From NCBI RefSeq assembly GCF_047263945.1, contig NZ_JBLAVB010000001.1, positions 682,001 through 746,000 on the forward strand: DNA of 64,000 nucleotides, in the 5' to 3' direction. The notes beneath the pieces are model-generated. The model searched no databases and had not been told where the DNA came from. It was given only the letters and a program-made list of their open reading frames with translations. Made by a program: the position numbers and the translations under genes. Origin of the DNA: Rhodospirillum sp047263945 (lineage in GTDB: Bacteria; Pseudomonadota; Alphaproteobacteria; Rhodospirillales; Rhodospirillaceae). Positions 14,872 through 22,247 of the stretch are shown in pieces; position 1 is the first letter of the stretch, and each line of letters starts with the position of its first letter.

Positions 14872-16260
14872 ATGGAAACACGGCTGACGGTGATCGGCGA
14901 AACATTAGGAGACGGTGAGATCGTCGCGGCCCTCCCCTCCTTTCTCAAGGGGATGGGACGGAGCTTGGCCAATATGTTTCCCCGGTCCACCCGAAAGCGC
15001 TTAAATCGGGCGCTCCATCGGTTGTATCCGCGCCTCCAAAACGTGGAACACAAGGTCCTGAAACCCGAATCCCTTCTTCTTCAAGGTGTGCCCCTGGACG
15101 AAGCCTTGGCCGACCCGGACCTGATCGACCGGGGCTGGGCTGTCTTCCAGGCCTCCTGGAAAGCGGGTCTGGTGACCCTGCGGGATCTTGATGGTGATCC
15201 CATTCCCTTTGGGAAAAATGGTTTGGAAACCGCCTGTTGCGGTGTTGCCATGGACGATGTAGAGGAAGCCCTCGTCATGATCGCGGCAGAACATATGTTC
15301 GCGGGCAATGAGATGGCCTTGGAAAAGGTGGGTGACGTTTTGGGAGGACTGGCCGACCTGCCAAAGCTGCGCATTATCGCGGAATTTGATGCCCTCCGCT
15401 TGGACCACCTGCGCGAAGCCTTTGGCAACCGGTTCGAAGAAATCATGTTCGGCATGGAGCTGGAGCATCTGAAAGCCTTCGCCCGGCTCGAGCCCCATGC
15501 CCTCCATGCCCTCCGTCAGTCCATGGGCAAGGAATTCATTGAAGTCACCCAATGGGATCCGGACTATCTGAATGCCATCGCCGATACCTTTCAGGTGGTG
15601 GAACAATTCCGGGATCTGGGTCCCTATATCATTTCGGTGAAGAGCTCGGAAACCATCCGCTCCATCGGAAGCTGGTCAATCCGCGACATCACCGAACAAG
15701 TGAACGCCAAGCGCGTCAAACAGGGAAAACAAAGACTCAAAGGACGACGATACGAGACGGACATTGCTGTCGTCCGCCATGTCCTGGGCAAGCATTTCGA
15801 AGTATTAATGGAACGACCCGGCGATCTGGTCGACGCCATTGGGCGGGTCTGCGCCACCACCCGCCATCTCTCAGGGCCAGCGCGGTCAGATCGCTACGAC
15901 CAGATCGCGAAGCTGGCAGACCGCTATTTAGAGTACTTCTCCTCGGCCGATATGGTAAAGGCCCTGCACCTGACCGAAAACAATCCCGTTGTCCGGGGTG
16001 ACACTGACGATTCAAACGTCGACCTGTCCTTTGGAGAAGCTGTTTTGATCCTGGACGGCCTTTGGAACAAGCAAGGCTTTGGTCGCCCCTTCTTCGAAGG
16101 ACCGTTCCAAAATGAAAAAGGCGTCAAAGCCATTGCAGGACTAGTGACGAACATCCAATCCATGAAAAAACGCGGATCCGTCAAGGGGGGAGAGATCGAT
16201 AAGATCCTGGGCTCCACGGATCTGCTCGATGCCAGCCTGAAGGGCGTGTTCAAAAAATAG
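14872..16260 (+). CDS. Unrecognised 462-residue soluble protein
   Basis: I do not recognise this protein. It is mostly helical and charged, without a signal peptide or membrane segment. It has a basic region near residues 35-55 (GMGRSLANMFPRSTRKRLNR), a stretch rich in Glu/Met/Ala at about 110-170, and a Lys/Arg-rich segment near 285-300 (NAKRVKQGKQRLKGRRYE). The ATG at 14872 was chosen because the translated sequence becomes protein-like from METRLTVIGETL and AGGGA precedes it; longer in-frame starts run through the operator region. Base composition is like the surroundings. It is divergent from the ivd operon and 55 bp upstream of the ModE-like gene. Confidence 0.75.
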   Translation: METRLTVIGETLGDGEIVAALPSFLKGMGRSLANMFPRSTRKRLNRALHRLYPRLQNVEHKVLKPESLLLQGVPLDEALADPDLIDRGWAVFQASWKAGLVTLRDLDGDPIPFGKNGLETACCGVAMDDVEEALVMIAAEHMFAGNEMALEKVGDVLGGLADLPKLRIIAEFDALRLDHLREAFGNRFEEIMFGMELEHLKAFARLEPHALHALRQSMGKEFIEVTQWDPDYLNAIADTFQVVEQFRDLGPYIISVKSSETIRSIGSWSIRDITEQVNAKRVKQGKQRLKGRRYETDIAVVRHVLGKHFEVLMERPGDLVDAIGRVCATTRHLSGPARSDRYDQIAKLADRYLEYFSSADMVKALHLTENNPVVRGDTDDSNVDLSFGEAVLILDGLWNKQGFGRPFFEGPFQNEKGVKAIAGLVTNIQSMKKRGSVKGGEIDKILGSTDLLDASLKGVFKK

Positions 16261-16315
16261 CGCATTCCAGCGGAACAGGCGGGACGCGATTGGGACTGAA
16301 AAGGGAAACGGGACA

Positions 16316-16732
16316 ATGCCCTCGCATCAACGTTTGCGCCTACGCTTAAAACTATGCGGCTTCGCCATTCTTGGTCCAGGGAAGGCAGATCTAATGGAAA
16401 CCCTCAAGAAAACAGGGTCCATTTCCTCCGCAGCCCGGACCAATGGTCTATCCTACCGCAAGGCCTGGGCCATGCTCGATGAATTGAACCGAGCCTTTCA
16501 AAGCCCTCTCGTCTCCACTTCCTTCGGTGGGGCCAAGGGAGGTGGCGCTCAATTGACGCCAATGGGTGAGACCGTCCTCGCGACCTTTCGGGAATTGGAA
16601 CGCAAAACCCTAGAAGCCGCAGGCGATGAAATCGCTCTCCTGCAGTCCCTATCCAACGAGAACGCCCCCCAAGGCGACCCCGATTCCCCCGGCTGCCGCT
16701 TCGCCGACGGCGACGAAGAAGGGGCAGAATAG
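16316..16732 (+). CDS. Stand-alone ModE-type winged-helix DNA-binding protein
   Basis: A 138-residue protein equivalent to the N-terminal DNA-binding half of ModE. The core is LMETLKKTGSISSAARTNGL, followed by SYRKAWAMLDELNRAFQ. The pattern GGAKGGGAQLTPMGE (about residues 73-87) is typical of ModE and of the MoeE/LysR-like N-terminal winged helices. The C-terminal TOBE/Mop molybdate-binding domains of full ModE are absent, and a separate molbindin gene follows at 16920. It probably regulates molybdate-related genes, but how it would sense molybdate without its own ligand domain is unclear. The tail after residue 110 is acidic and low-complexity. Confidence 0.85.
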   Translation: MPSHQRLRLRLKLCGFAILGPGKADLMETLKKTGSISSAARTNGLSYRKAWAMLDELNRAFQSPLVSTSFGGAKGGGAQLTPMGETVLATFRELERKTLEAAGDEIALLQSLSNENAPQGDPDSPGCRFADGDEEGAE

Positions 16733-16811
16733 CAGACAGGGTAAATATCCAGCCCTGCCCTCATATGCATAACCAGACATAACGAAGCGATTGACAGCGC
16801 TGAGGTTTTCG

Positions 16812-16855
16812 GCGAGGCTCGCTATGCACAGACAAACTCAAGCATGTTTATGCTT
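16812..16855. promoter_or_regulatory. Dyad elements upstream of the molbindin gene
   Basis: Two clean dyads lie in the 187-bp gap: GCGAG-G-CTCGC at 16812-16822, and AAGCAT-GTTT-ATGCTT at 16840-16855. A TTGACA at 16791-16796 could be a -35 box, though I see no convincing -10 at normal spacing. A ModE-like regulator is encoded just upstream, but neither dyad clearly matches the known ModE consensus. Confidence 0.35.
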
Positions 16856-16919
16856 AAGAAAGGAACCTGTCTGGCATTACTCCCGCCACAGATGACGGGC
16901 ATAAAAAGGGGAACCCAGC

Positions 16920-17123
16920 ATGAAACTCAGCACACGCAACCAACTCACCGGAACCGTAACAGCTTTGATCGAAGGGCCGGTGAACGCATCCGTGAAAATT
17001 GACATTGGAGGACAGACCGTTACGTCTTCAATTACAGACGAAGCGGTGAAAGATCTGGGCCTCAAGGTCGGAGACGCGGTCACCGTCCTCATCAAATCCT
17101 CGGATGTGATGATTGGCAAATAG
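16920..17123 (+). CDS. Molbindin (single Mop/TOBE domain)
   Basis: A 67-residue Mop protein starting MKLSTRNQLTGTVTALIEG. The full length matches one TOBE/Mop domain: a five-stranded barrel with SARN-like N-terminus (here STRNQL) and the typical D(A)VTVLIKSSDVMIG C-terminal edge. Such proteins form hexamers that bind and store molybdate or tungstate in the cytoplasm. It lies downstream of the stand-alone ModE DNA-binding domain and upstream of a NifX-like gene, which points to molybdenum handling. It ends just before two tandem palindromes. Confidence 0.92.
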   Translation: MKLSTRNQLTGTVTALIEGPVNASVKIDIGGQTVTSSITDEAVKDLGLKVGDAVTVLIKSSDVMIGK

Positions 17124-17124
17124 C

Positions 17125-17240
17125 TAGAGCGGAATGAGGAAAAGCATGTGCGGTTTTCCGTCTCATTCCACTCTAACTATATGATTTAGATCACGTTTAT
17201 AAAACCAGGTCGGACAGACCTGATTTCATCGTGATCTAAA
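17125..17240. repeat. Two tandem alphaproteobacterial palindromes
   Basis: The first, 17125-17175, has arms TAGAGCGGAATGAGG and its near-complement (CTCATTCCACTCTA) with inner AAAA/TTTT. The second, about 17183-17240, has arms GATTTAGATCACG and CGTGATCTAAAA with an inner AGGTC...GACCT dyad. They follow immediately after the molbindin stop and could terminate it. Sequences like TAGAGCGGAATGAG and GATTTAGATCACG are widespread palindromic repeats in alphaproteobacteria. Confidence 0.75.
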
Positions 17241-17349
17241 AGGTCTTTGGCGGCCCCTTTCTTCTTCGCTTCCCCCTCCCCCAAGGGGCCGTCCGCTTCA
17301 AGGCCTGCCTCTATGCGACCGTCGCCCCATCCATTGGGAGGATCCAGCC

Positions 17350-17727
17350 ATGCGCATCGCTTTCGCCACCACCGACCTGGCCCATGTAAACGCTCTCCCC
17401 CTCTCAGCACCTTGCCTGGTCATCCACGAGGTCTCCGAGGAAGGTGCTCACCTGATCCAGGCATCCGAGTTGACCACAAATGACAGGGAAGCCCATCTAC
17501 GTCTGTTGGGCGGCTGTCAGTTTGTCTTTGCGATGGAAACGGACGACATCACATCTGCGCTTTTAAGGCGACTCGGATGCGATGTTCTTCTCTCACACCG
17601 CGAACGCCCTATTGCCGAAGGCCTGGATAACATGGTCTCGCGATTGCGCGACCAAGGAAGTCGATGGTTGCGCCACCGGGAACGAGAAGCCCGTCAATGG
17701 GCAATCGAAAATCCAGAAAGGTTGTAA
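17350..17727 (+). CDS. NifX/NifB-family dinitrogenase cofactor-like protein
   Basis: A 125-residue protein of the dinitrogenase iron-molybdenum cofactor-binding superfamily. The N-terminus MRIAFATTDLAHVNALPLS follows the NifX pattern, in which a beta-strand and alpha-helix precede the cofactor pocket. LLGGCQFVFAMETDDITSALLRRLGCDVL (about residues 55-84) contains the central strand and glycine turn. A basic C-terminal tail (RWLRHREREARQW) extends past the domain. GGAGG precedes the ATG. NifX proteins carry FeMo-co precursors, but no structural nif genes are in view. In this context it may be a metal-cluster carrier linked to the adjacent molybdate genes. Confidence 0.8.
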   Translation: MRIAFATTDLAHVNALPLSAPCLVIHEVSEEGAHLIQASELTTNDREAHLRLLGGCQFVFAMETDDITSALLRRLGCDVLLSHRERPIAEGLDNMVSRLRDQGSRWLRHREREARQWAIENPERL

Positions 17728-18046
17728 ATCCCAGGTTCTTCAACAGTCTACCAAGACATCACCTTCGACAATCACGGACACCAAAGGTCCATCGGAAAAA
17801 TATAGAAAATTAAAACAAAATATTAACATTTAAGATTAATTGACGAATTCCATGGAATTGTTCAAGAATAAGATGGTTGGTCAAGGTGTCACGTCCCACG
17901 CTAAACGAGCAAGATCAGGCTTTGCCCCGTTTGAGTGACATGATAGGAGTTGAGTGATCTCATCGAATGGTATTGGTCAATTGGTTGGAGATGGAGGCTT
18001 TTCTTAAAGGGGATAAAAAAACAAGTACACAGAGGGAGGCGAAACC
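17728..18046. other. AT-rich intergenic region with a perfect palindrome
   Basis: A 319-bp gap, much richer in A and T than its neighbours. It contains AATTCCATGGAATT at 17846-17859, a perfect 14-bp palindrome. A TTGACG precedes it but no convincing -10 is visible. It probably holds the control region of the following small gene; no credible gene was seen inside. Confidence 0.4.
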
Positions 18047-18391
18047 ATGGACGCGAACACCCCCACGGGTCCGGTACAATGCCTATTGGCACATATGGTA
18101 GAGGTCTGCTCAACCGCAGACCACTCGCCAACGGCATCCGACTTCGGACAGGAGATCGAGAAAGCCCGCGCTGTCGCCCATGACCTGGAACGGCTGGTCA
18201 GCGCACAATGCCTCACATGCCAGGCTGAAATTCAGGATTTCCTTGACGCAGCAAACCGTGTGACACGCCCGGACTATCGACCGGAAGACCGGGAATTGAT
18301 CGGATTGACCGAATGGGCGGCCTATCTACAGGACCAGTGTTTGGAGCGGGATATGCTCGGTCGCTGTGCAAGAGAACAGCTTACCCGATAG
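18047..18391 (+). CDS. Unrecognised 114-residue protein near nif/mo genes
   Basis: I do not recognise this protein. It starts at ATG 18047 with GAGGGAGG upstream, a good ribosome-binding site. It is soluble and helical, with scattered cysteines (LLAHMVEVC; AQCLTCQAE; QDQCLERDMLGRC) that could form a metal site or disulfides. Codon use resembles the chromosome, so it is probably a real gene. It is the last of the plus-strand series containing the ModE-like, molbindin and NifX-like genes. A role in molybdenum or iron-sulfur handling is only a guess from location. Confidence 0.7.
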   Translation: MDANTPTGPVQCLLAHMVEVCSTADHSPTASDFGQEIEKARAVAHDLERLVSAQCLTCQAEIQDFLDAANRVTRPDYRPEDRELIGLTEWAAYLQDQCLERDMLGRCAREQLTR

Positions 18392-18449
18392 GGGGTCCTC
18401 TTGTCCGGAGTAGCCAAGGGGCTGGCGCGTTTTTCTGAGAGCATAATAT

Positions 18450-18615
18450 CCCCCACTGGGGCCGAAGGGCCCCAGACCCCGGGCCCTTATTTCTAGAGCA
18501 TGTTTCGTGAATCACATTTCACGTGACATGCTTTAGAACAAAAAATGGGGGTTTGGGGGCATTTGCCCCCAAATGGGCTTGGGCAATCGTCCAAGACTTA
18601 CGAGACACTCTCCTG
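18450..18615. repeat. Multi-hairpin element, copy E, with an inner palindrome
   Basis: Between two convergent genes lie CTGGGGCCGAAGGGCCCCAG, a TTCTAGAGCATGT...ACATGCTTTAGAA palindrome at 18491-18538, GGGGGCATTTGCCCCC and TTGGGCAATCGTCCAA. The last module, with the following GACACTCTCCTGT, also occurs at the right edge of copy C (58340-58380) and, inverted, at the left edge of copy D. Probable bidirectional terminator and mobile repeat. Confidence 0.65.
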
Positions 18616-18645
18616 TCCCATAGTGTGAATCAGACCGGATGCTCT

Positions 18646-19659
18646 TCAGAACACCTCAAGGGACAAGCGCGCCTGAGCAACCAGGGGGGGCGCGATATCA
18701 TGGGCGAGGTAATCCCAGGCGGCCAGGGCAATCATTGCGGCATTATCCGTGGACCACTTCAAGGGAGGCAGGCAAAGCGCCACCCCTTTCTCGGCGCACA
18801 GCGTTTCGAGCGACTCTCTGATCTGGGGGCTCGCCGCCACGCCGCCCACCACGGCCATGCAGCTCGAGGGGTAGTCCTCCAGGGCCTTACGGCATTTGGC
18901 TTCTATCACATCCAGAACCGCGCGAACGAAGGAGGCGGCAAGGTCGTTGACGGGCTCCGGCCCGTTCTGATCCACATGGCGCCCCACCGCAGCCTTCAAC
19001 CCAGACCAAGAGAACTCCAGGCCTTCGCGGATCAAGGGGCGGGGAAAGCGCAGGGTAGCGGTCCCCTCCTTGGCGCGTCGGTCGATCTCCGGTCCGCCTG
19101 GATAGCCGAGGCCGAGCATGCGCGCGACCTTGTCATAGGCTTCGCCGACGGAGTCATCGCGGGTCTTGCCAACAATCCGGATATCCGTGGTCGAACGCAT
19201 ATGGGCGAGCACCGTATGGCCGCCGGACACCAGGAAAATCAGGGCTGGGTAGGTGATCCGCGCCTCTTCCAGGTCGGCGCTGCGCAGGTGGCCCCGCAAG
19301 TGATTGACACCGATCACCGGCTTATCCCAGACCAACCCCAGCCCCGCCGCCGTATTAATGCCCACCAGCAGGGAGCCGATCAGCCCTGGCCCCCGCGTCA
19401 CACCAATGGCCCGCAGGTCTCGGGGCGAGATTCCGGCTTCCTTGAAAGTGCCCTCGACGGCGGGAATGATCGACTTCACATGGGCGCGGCTGGCGAATTC
19501 CGGATACACCCCACCAAATTCAGCATGGATCTCCTCTTGGGTCGCCTTGCGGGAGGCCAGAACCTCCCCCTTGGCAGTCACCAGAGCCACGGCCGTATCG
19601 TCGCAAGAGGATTCGACCCCAAGAATCACCCCGCCATCCATCCCATCAAAAGGGCTCAT
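18646..19659 (-). CDS. tsaD: tRNA N6-adenosine threonylcarbamoyltransferase TsaD
   Basis: A 337-residue ASKHA-fold enzyme that transfers the threonylcarbamoyl group to A37 of ANN-decoding tRNAs, with TsaB and TsaE. Visible marks are GVESSCDDTAVALV at the N-terminus (nucleotide binding), the metal histidines in NHLRGHL, VSGGHTVL, and STDNAAMIALAAW near the C-terminus. The ATG at 19659 overlaps the tsaC stop by 4 bp (ATGA), supporting this start. The gene is last of the run tag-tsaE-tsaB-tsaC-tsaD. Confidence 0.96.
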   Translation of the reverse strand: MSPFDGMDGGVILGVESSCDDTAVALVTAKGEVLASRKATQEEIHAEFGGVYPEFASRAHVKSIIPAVEGTFKEAGISPRDLRAIGVTRGPGLIGSLLVGINTAAGLGLVWDKPVIGVNHLRGHLRSADLEEARITYPALIFLVSGGHTVLAHMRSTTDIRIVGKTRDDSVGEAYDKVARMLGLGYPGGPEIDRRAKEGTATLRFPRPLIREGLEFSWSGLKAAVGRHVDQNGPEPVNDLAASFVRAVLDVIEAKCRKALEDYPSSCMAVVGGVAASPQIRESLETLCAEKGVALCLPPLKWSTDNAAMIALAAWDYLAHDIAPPLVAQARLSLEVF

Positions 19660-20264
19660 GCCAACAGCTCCCGGATCGTCTTTTCAGGGATCACCCCTTC
19701 TCGCTCCACCCGAGGTGGATCCACCCGGCAATTCACCAAGGTGGAGGGATCCCCGCTCAGCGTACCGCCATCAATCACCAGATCCGGCCGACCGGACAGT
19801 TGAGGCAGGATGCCTTCGACCCGTTCGGCAGTCGCCATCCCATGGCCATTGGCGCTGGTCACCAAAAGAGGGCCCATTGTCCGCAGCAGCGCGAGCAGAA
19901 ATGGGTGGTTTGGAATGCGGAAGGCCACTTCTTCCCGCCCCTCAAGCCAGATCGGGCGAGGCCTCTCCGAGAATCCCACGGCCAAGGTCAGGGCACCGGG
20001 AACAAAGGAGGACGCAGCCAGACGATCCATAACCGGGGTGCGCTCCAACCCAAGCGGACCAAGCGCCTCCAGGTCCGCGACCATAACCGGCAGGTTTCTC
20101 TGAGCCGGGCGCTGTTTCAGGGCGAACAGGCGCGCCACCGCTTCCGGATACTCCGGCGAGACTGCCAAGCCATAGACCGTATCGGTGGGCAGCAGAACCA
20201 CTCCTCCCTCTCGCAGGCAGGCGGCGACAGTTTCGATCTTGGTTTCAGTCACGGCTTGGGCCAT
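19656..20264 (-). CDS. tsaC: L-threonylcarbamoyladenylate synthase (YrdC/Sua5 family)
   Basis: A 202-residue YrdC-fold enzyme that makes threonylcarbamoyl-AMP from threonine, bicarbonate and ATP, the first step of t6A synthesis. Key marks are LLPTDTVYGLAV, the KQRPAQRNLPVMV loop (positively charged substrate pocket), AFRIPNHPF and LLVTSANGHG. The length fits the short TsaC/YciO type without the Sua5 C-terminal domain. It lies about 39 bp downstream of tsaB and overlaps tsaD by 4 bp. Confidence 0.93.
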   Translation of the reverse strand: MAQAVTETKIETVAACLREGGVVLLPTDTVYGLAVSPEYPEAVARLFALKQRPAQRNLPVMVADLEALGPLGLERTPVMDRLAASSFVPGALTLAVGFSERPRPIWLEGREEVAFRIPNHPFLLALLRTMGPLLVTSANGHGMATAERVEGILPQLSGRPDLVIDGGTLSGDPSTLVNCRVDPPRVEREGVIPEKTIRELLA

Positions 20265-20303
20265 TGATGTCTTGCTCTTTGCTCGCCATTCCCCCTCCCC
20301 TCG

Positions 20304-20966
20304 TCAAACGCGGTCGAGGGGGATGAATCGGGGATCCAGTTCATTCAGGGGCTCGACCGGATCCGGTCCCGCTTTCTCTGCCCCATCCAGCGCCAGCTGG
20401 AGGAAACGCGGCGCGAGAGCACTCTCCTCCGCGCCCAAAACCGGAGCCCGAGCCGTCAACGCCGGATCCTTCAAAACCTGGACGTCACCGGACAGCACCG
20501 CCCCGTCCCCAGCCTTACCCAACACATGGGCAACGGCGGGGCCCGCTGGGCCAAAGACCAGATGGGACAGGGTTTGGCCGTCGTAAAGCCCCACATAGGC
20601 GTGGGCGTTCGCCGCCCGCTTCAAGCAGACCACCGGTGCAGCCCCCAAAGCCCGCGTCCGAGATCCCAAAAGGATAAGATGGTCGACCCCGAGAATGGGC
20701 CGCCCCAGGGCAAAGGCCAAGGCATTGGTGAAGGAGACCCCACAGCGGGTGGCGCTCAGCCCCCCGGGGCCGATGTTGACCGCGACCAGATCAATATCCG
20801 CCAAGGTCCGCCCGGCTTCAGACAAAACCTCCCGCGTCGCCTGCGGCAAGAAGATGGCGGTATCCAGATCCCGCCCCCGGTCACGGGTGGCCAAAACGCC
20901 GATCTCGTTTCCCAGAACCACATGGGAATGGCCATCGCTGGTATCAATGCAGAGGGCGAGAGTCAT
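20304..20966 (-). CDS. tsaB: tRNA threonylcarbamoyladenosine biosynthesis protein TsaB
   Basis: A 220-residue TsaD paralogue and scaffold without catalysis. The N-terminus MTLALCIDTSDGHSHVVL is the usual ASKHA strand start, and NIGPGGLSATRCGVSFTNALA is the TsaB signature (GPGSFTGLR-type, here GPGGLSATR). The ATG at 20966 overlaps the tsaE stop by 4 bp (ATGA), which fixes the start over an upstream in-frame ATG. It binds TsaD and TsaE in the cytosolic t6A complex. Confidence 0.92.
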   Translation of the reverse strand: MTLALCIDTSDGHSHVVLGNEIGVLATRDRGRDLDTAIFLPQATREVLSEAGRTLADIDLVAVNIGPGGLSATRCGVSFTNALAFALGRPILGVDHLILLGSRTRALGAAPVVCLKRAANAHAYVGLYDGQTLSHLVFGPAGPAVAHVLGKAGDGAVLSGDVQVLKDPALTARAPVLGAEESALAPRFLQLALDGAEKAGPDPVEPLNELDPRFIPLDRV

Positions 20967-21460
20967 ACGGCGCCTCCCTGACCCAGATCGGCCAGAAGGG
21001 CCGCCACTTTGTTGTCCCAGGGTCCGGCCTCCCACTCCAAGGTCACGCTCCGCGCCTCGGGTCCGGAGGGCGCCTGGGCAATGCGCAGCGTCAGTGGATC
21101 GTCATGGGCACCCCGAACAGTCTCGCCCCATTCCACAAAGACCATCGCCTCGTCGAAATAGGCTTCCATACCCATGTCCAGATATTCTCCCACACCGGAT
21201 AGGCGGTAGGCATCCACATGCAGGATATCCACTTCTCTTCCTTTATAGACCTGAGCCAAAGCGTAGGTGGGGCTGGTGACTTCGTCCTCCGACCCCAATA
21301 CCCGAGCTACGGCCTTGACGAAATAGGTTTTGCCCATGCCAACGGGACCATCCAACAGGATCACGTCCCCCGGTTCCAACCGGACCGCCAAGGCCTCAGC
21401 CAAGCGATCCATGTCGAGGAAATCGGATCGGGTGAGGGTCACGGGGGGGAGAACGGCCAT
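20963..21460 (-). CDS. tsaE: tRNA t6A ATPase TsaE
   Basis: A 165-residue P-loop ATPase. The Walker A motif is GPVGMGKTYFVKA (residues about 38-50), then SPTYAL and HVDAYRL, and VEWGE near the end, all typical of TsaE/YjeE. It drives turnover of the TsaBD complex. The ATG at 21460 gives MAVLPPVTLTRS; a longer in-frame reading runs into the tag gene and is unlikely. It lies 5 bp after tag and overlaps tsaB by 4 bp. Confidence 0.94.
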   Translation of the reverse strand: MAVLPPVTLTRSDFLDMDRLAEALAVRLEPGDVILLDGPVGMGKTYFVKAVARVLGSEDEVTSPTYALAQVYKGREVDILHVDAYRLSGVGEYLDMGMEAYFDEAMVFVEWGETVRGAHDDPLTLRIAQAPSGPEARSVTLEWEAGPWDNKVAALLADLGQGGAV

Positions 21461-21465
21461 CACGA

Positions 21466-22035
21466 TCACAAAGCGCTGGAGGTGCTGGTGGAGGAAGAAT
21501 TGGCAGAGGAGACTGCGGCCTTGGCGTCTGCAATCCGCACCATGACCGGGCAATCGGGGCGATGGGCGCCCGGCAGGGTTCCGGTGCTCATCAGGAATTC
21601 ATTGACCACTTCCTTGCCCGTGAAGCGGAAGGTTTTGCGGAACAGTTTCACCCACTCGTCAAGATCTCGGGGCGTATGGGCATCAATCCAGCAGGCGAAC
21701 CCACCATGACTTGCCCGCAGCCCCTGAAGCACCTGTGCATTATGGATGATCGCATGAACCTTTAACCGATTGCGGATAATCCGCACATCCCCCAACAAAC
21801 GGGCCACGTCTTCCTCGCCATAGGCCGCGACGGTGTCTACGTCGAAGCCATCGAAAGCGGCATTCAGCCCCGGGCGACGCTTGAGGATCAGCAGCCATGA
21901 CAAACCCGCCTGGAAGATCTCCAGGCAAAGGCGCTCGAACAGGACCGTTTCGTCCCGGGTGGGAAAACCGTATTCGGTGTCGTGGTAGGGGCCATGCTCC
22001 GGATGCCCCGGCGCCACGTCACAGTACCAAGACAT
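21466..22035 (-). CDS. tag: DNA-3-methyladenine glycosylase I
   Basis: A 189-residue Tag-family base-excision enzyme that removes 3-methyladenine from DNA. The N-terminus MSWYCDVAPGHPEHGPYHDTEYG contains a zinc cysteine and histidine, and the C-terminal GAHRPDCPVM contains the other zinc His and Cys. EIFQAGLSWLLILKRR is the helix-hairpin-helix region with its catalytic glutamate. The ATG at 22035 follows AAGGAG; a TTG six codons upstream is the alternative. It is the first gene of the tag-tsaE-tsaB-tsaC-tsaD run. Confidence 0.95.
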   Translation of the reverse strand: MSWYCDVAPGHPEHGPYHDTEYGFPTRDETVLFERLCLEIFQAGLSWLLILKRRPGLNAAFDGFDVDTVAAYGEEDVARLLGDVRIIRNRLKVHAIIHNAQVLQGLRASHGGFACWIDAHTPRDLDEWVKLFRKTFRFTGKEVVNEFLMSTGTLPGAHRPDCPVMVRIADAKAAVSSANSSSTSTSSAL

Positions 22036-22054
22036 GGAGCGATTCTCCTTCAAA

Positions 22055-22220
22055 ACAAGAGGGGGCTTTCGCCCCCTATACCCCCCAATTGGGAAGCAGA
22101 GCTTCCCAAACCAATCTCCTTTTTTTCAAAGAGATCCCCTTCCCGGAAGCAACCAACTCAAAAGGGGTCTGGGGAGTGAAACTCCCCAGCCGGGTGTGGG
22201 CGGGAGCCCACACTATCCTA
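22055..22220. repeat. Intergenic chain of five hairpins (region F)
   Basis: The gap between tag and the epimerase gene consists almost wholly of short stem-loops: GGGGGCTTTCGCCCCC, TTGGGAAGCAGAGCTTCCCAA, TCTTTTTTTCAAAGAGA, CTGGGGAGTGAAACTCCCCAG and GTGTGGGCGGGAGCCCACAC. The architecture is like copies A-E though the sequences differ. It probably terminates the upstream respiratory supra-operon and insulates tag. Confidence 0.65.
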
Positions 22221-22247
22221 CTCTGTCACCCAGGCGAGAGCCTCCCC

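Noticed and set aside
16791..16826. A complete sigma70 promoter for the molbindin gene
   Set aside because: TTGACA is present, but no acceptable -10 box lies at 16-18 bases; I recorded only the dyads.
17350..18391. Start of a nitrogenase cluster
   Set aside because: Only one NifX-like gene is present; no nifHDK, nifB, nifE or nifN sequence was seen in the window.
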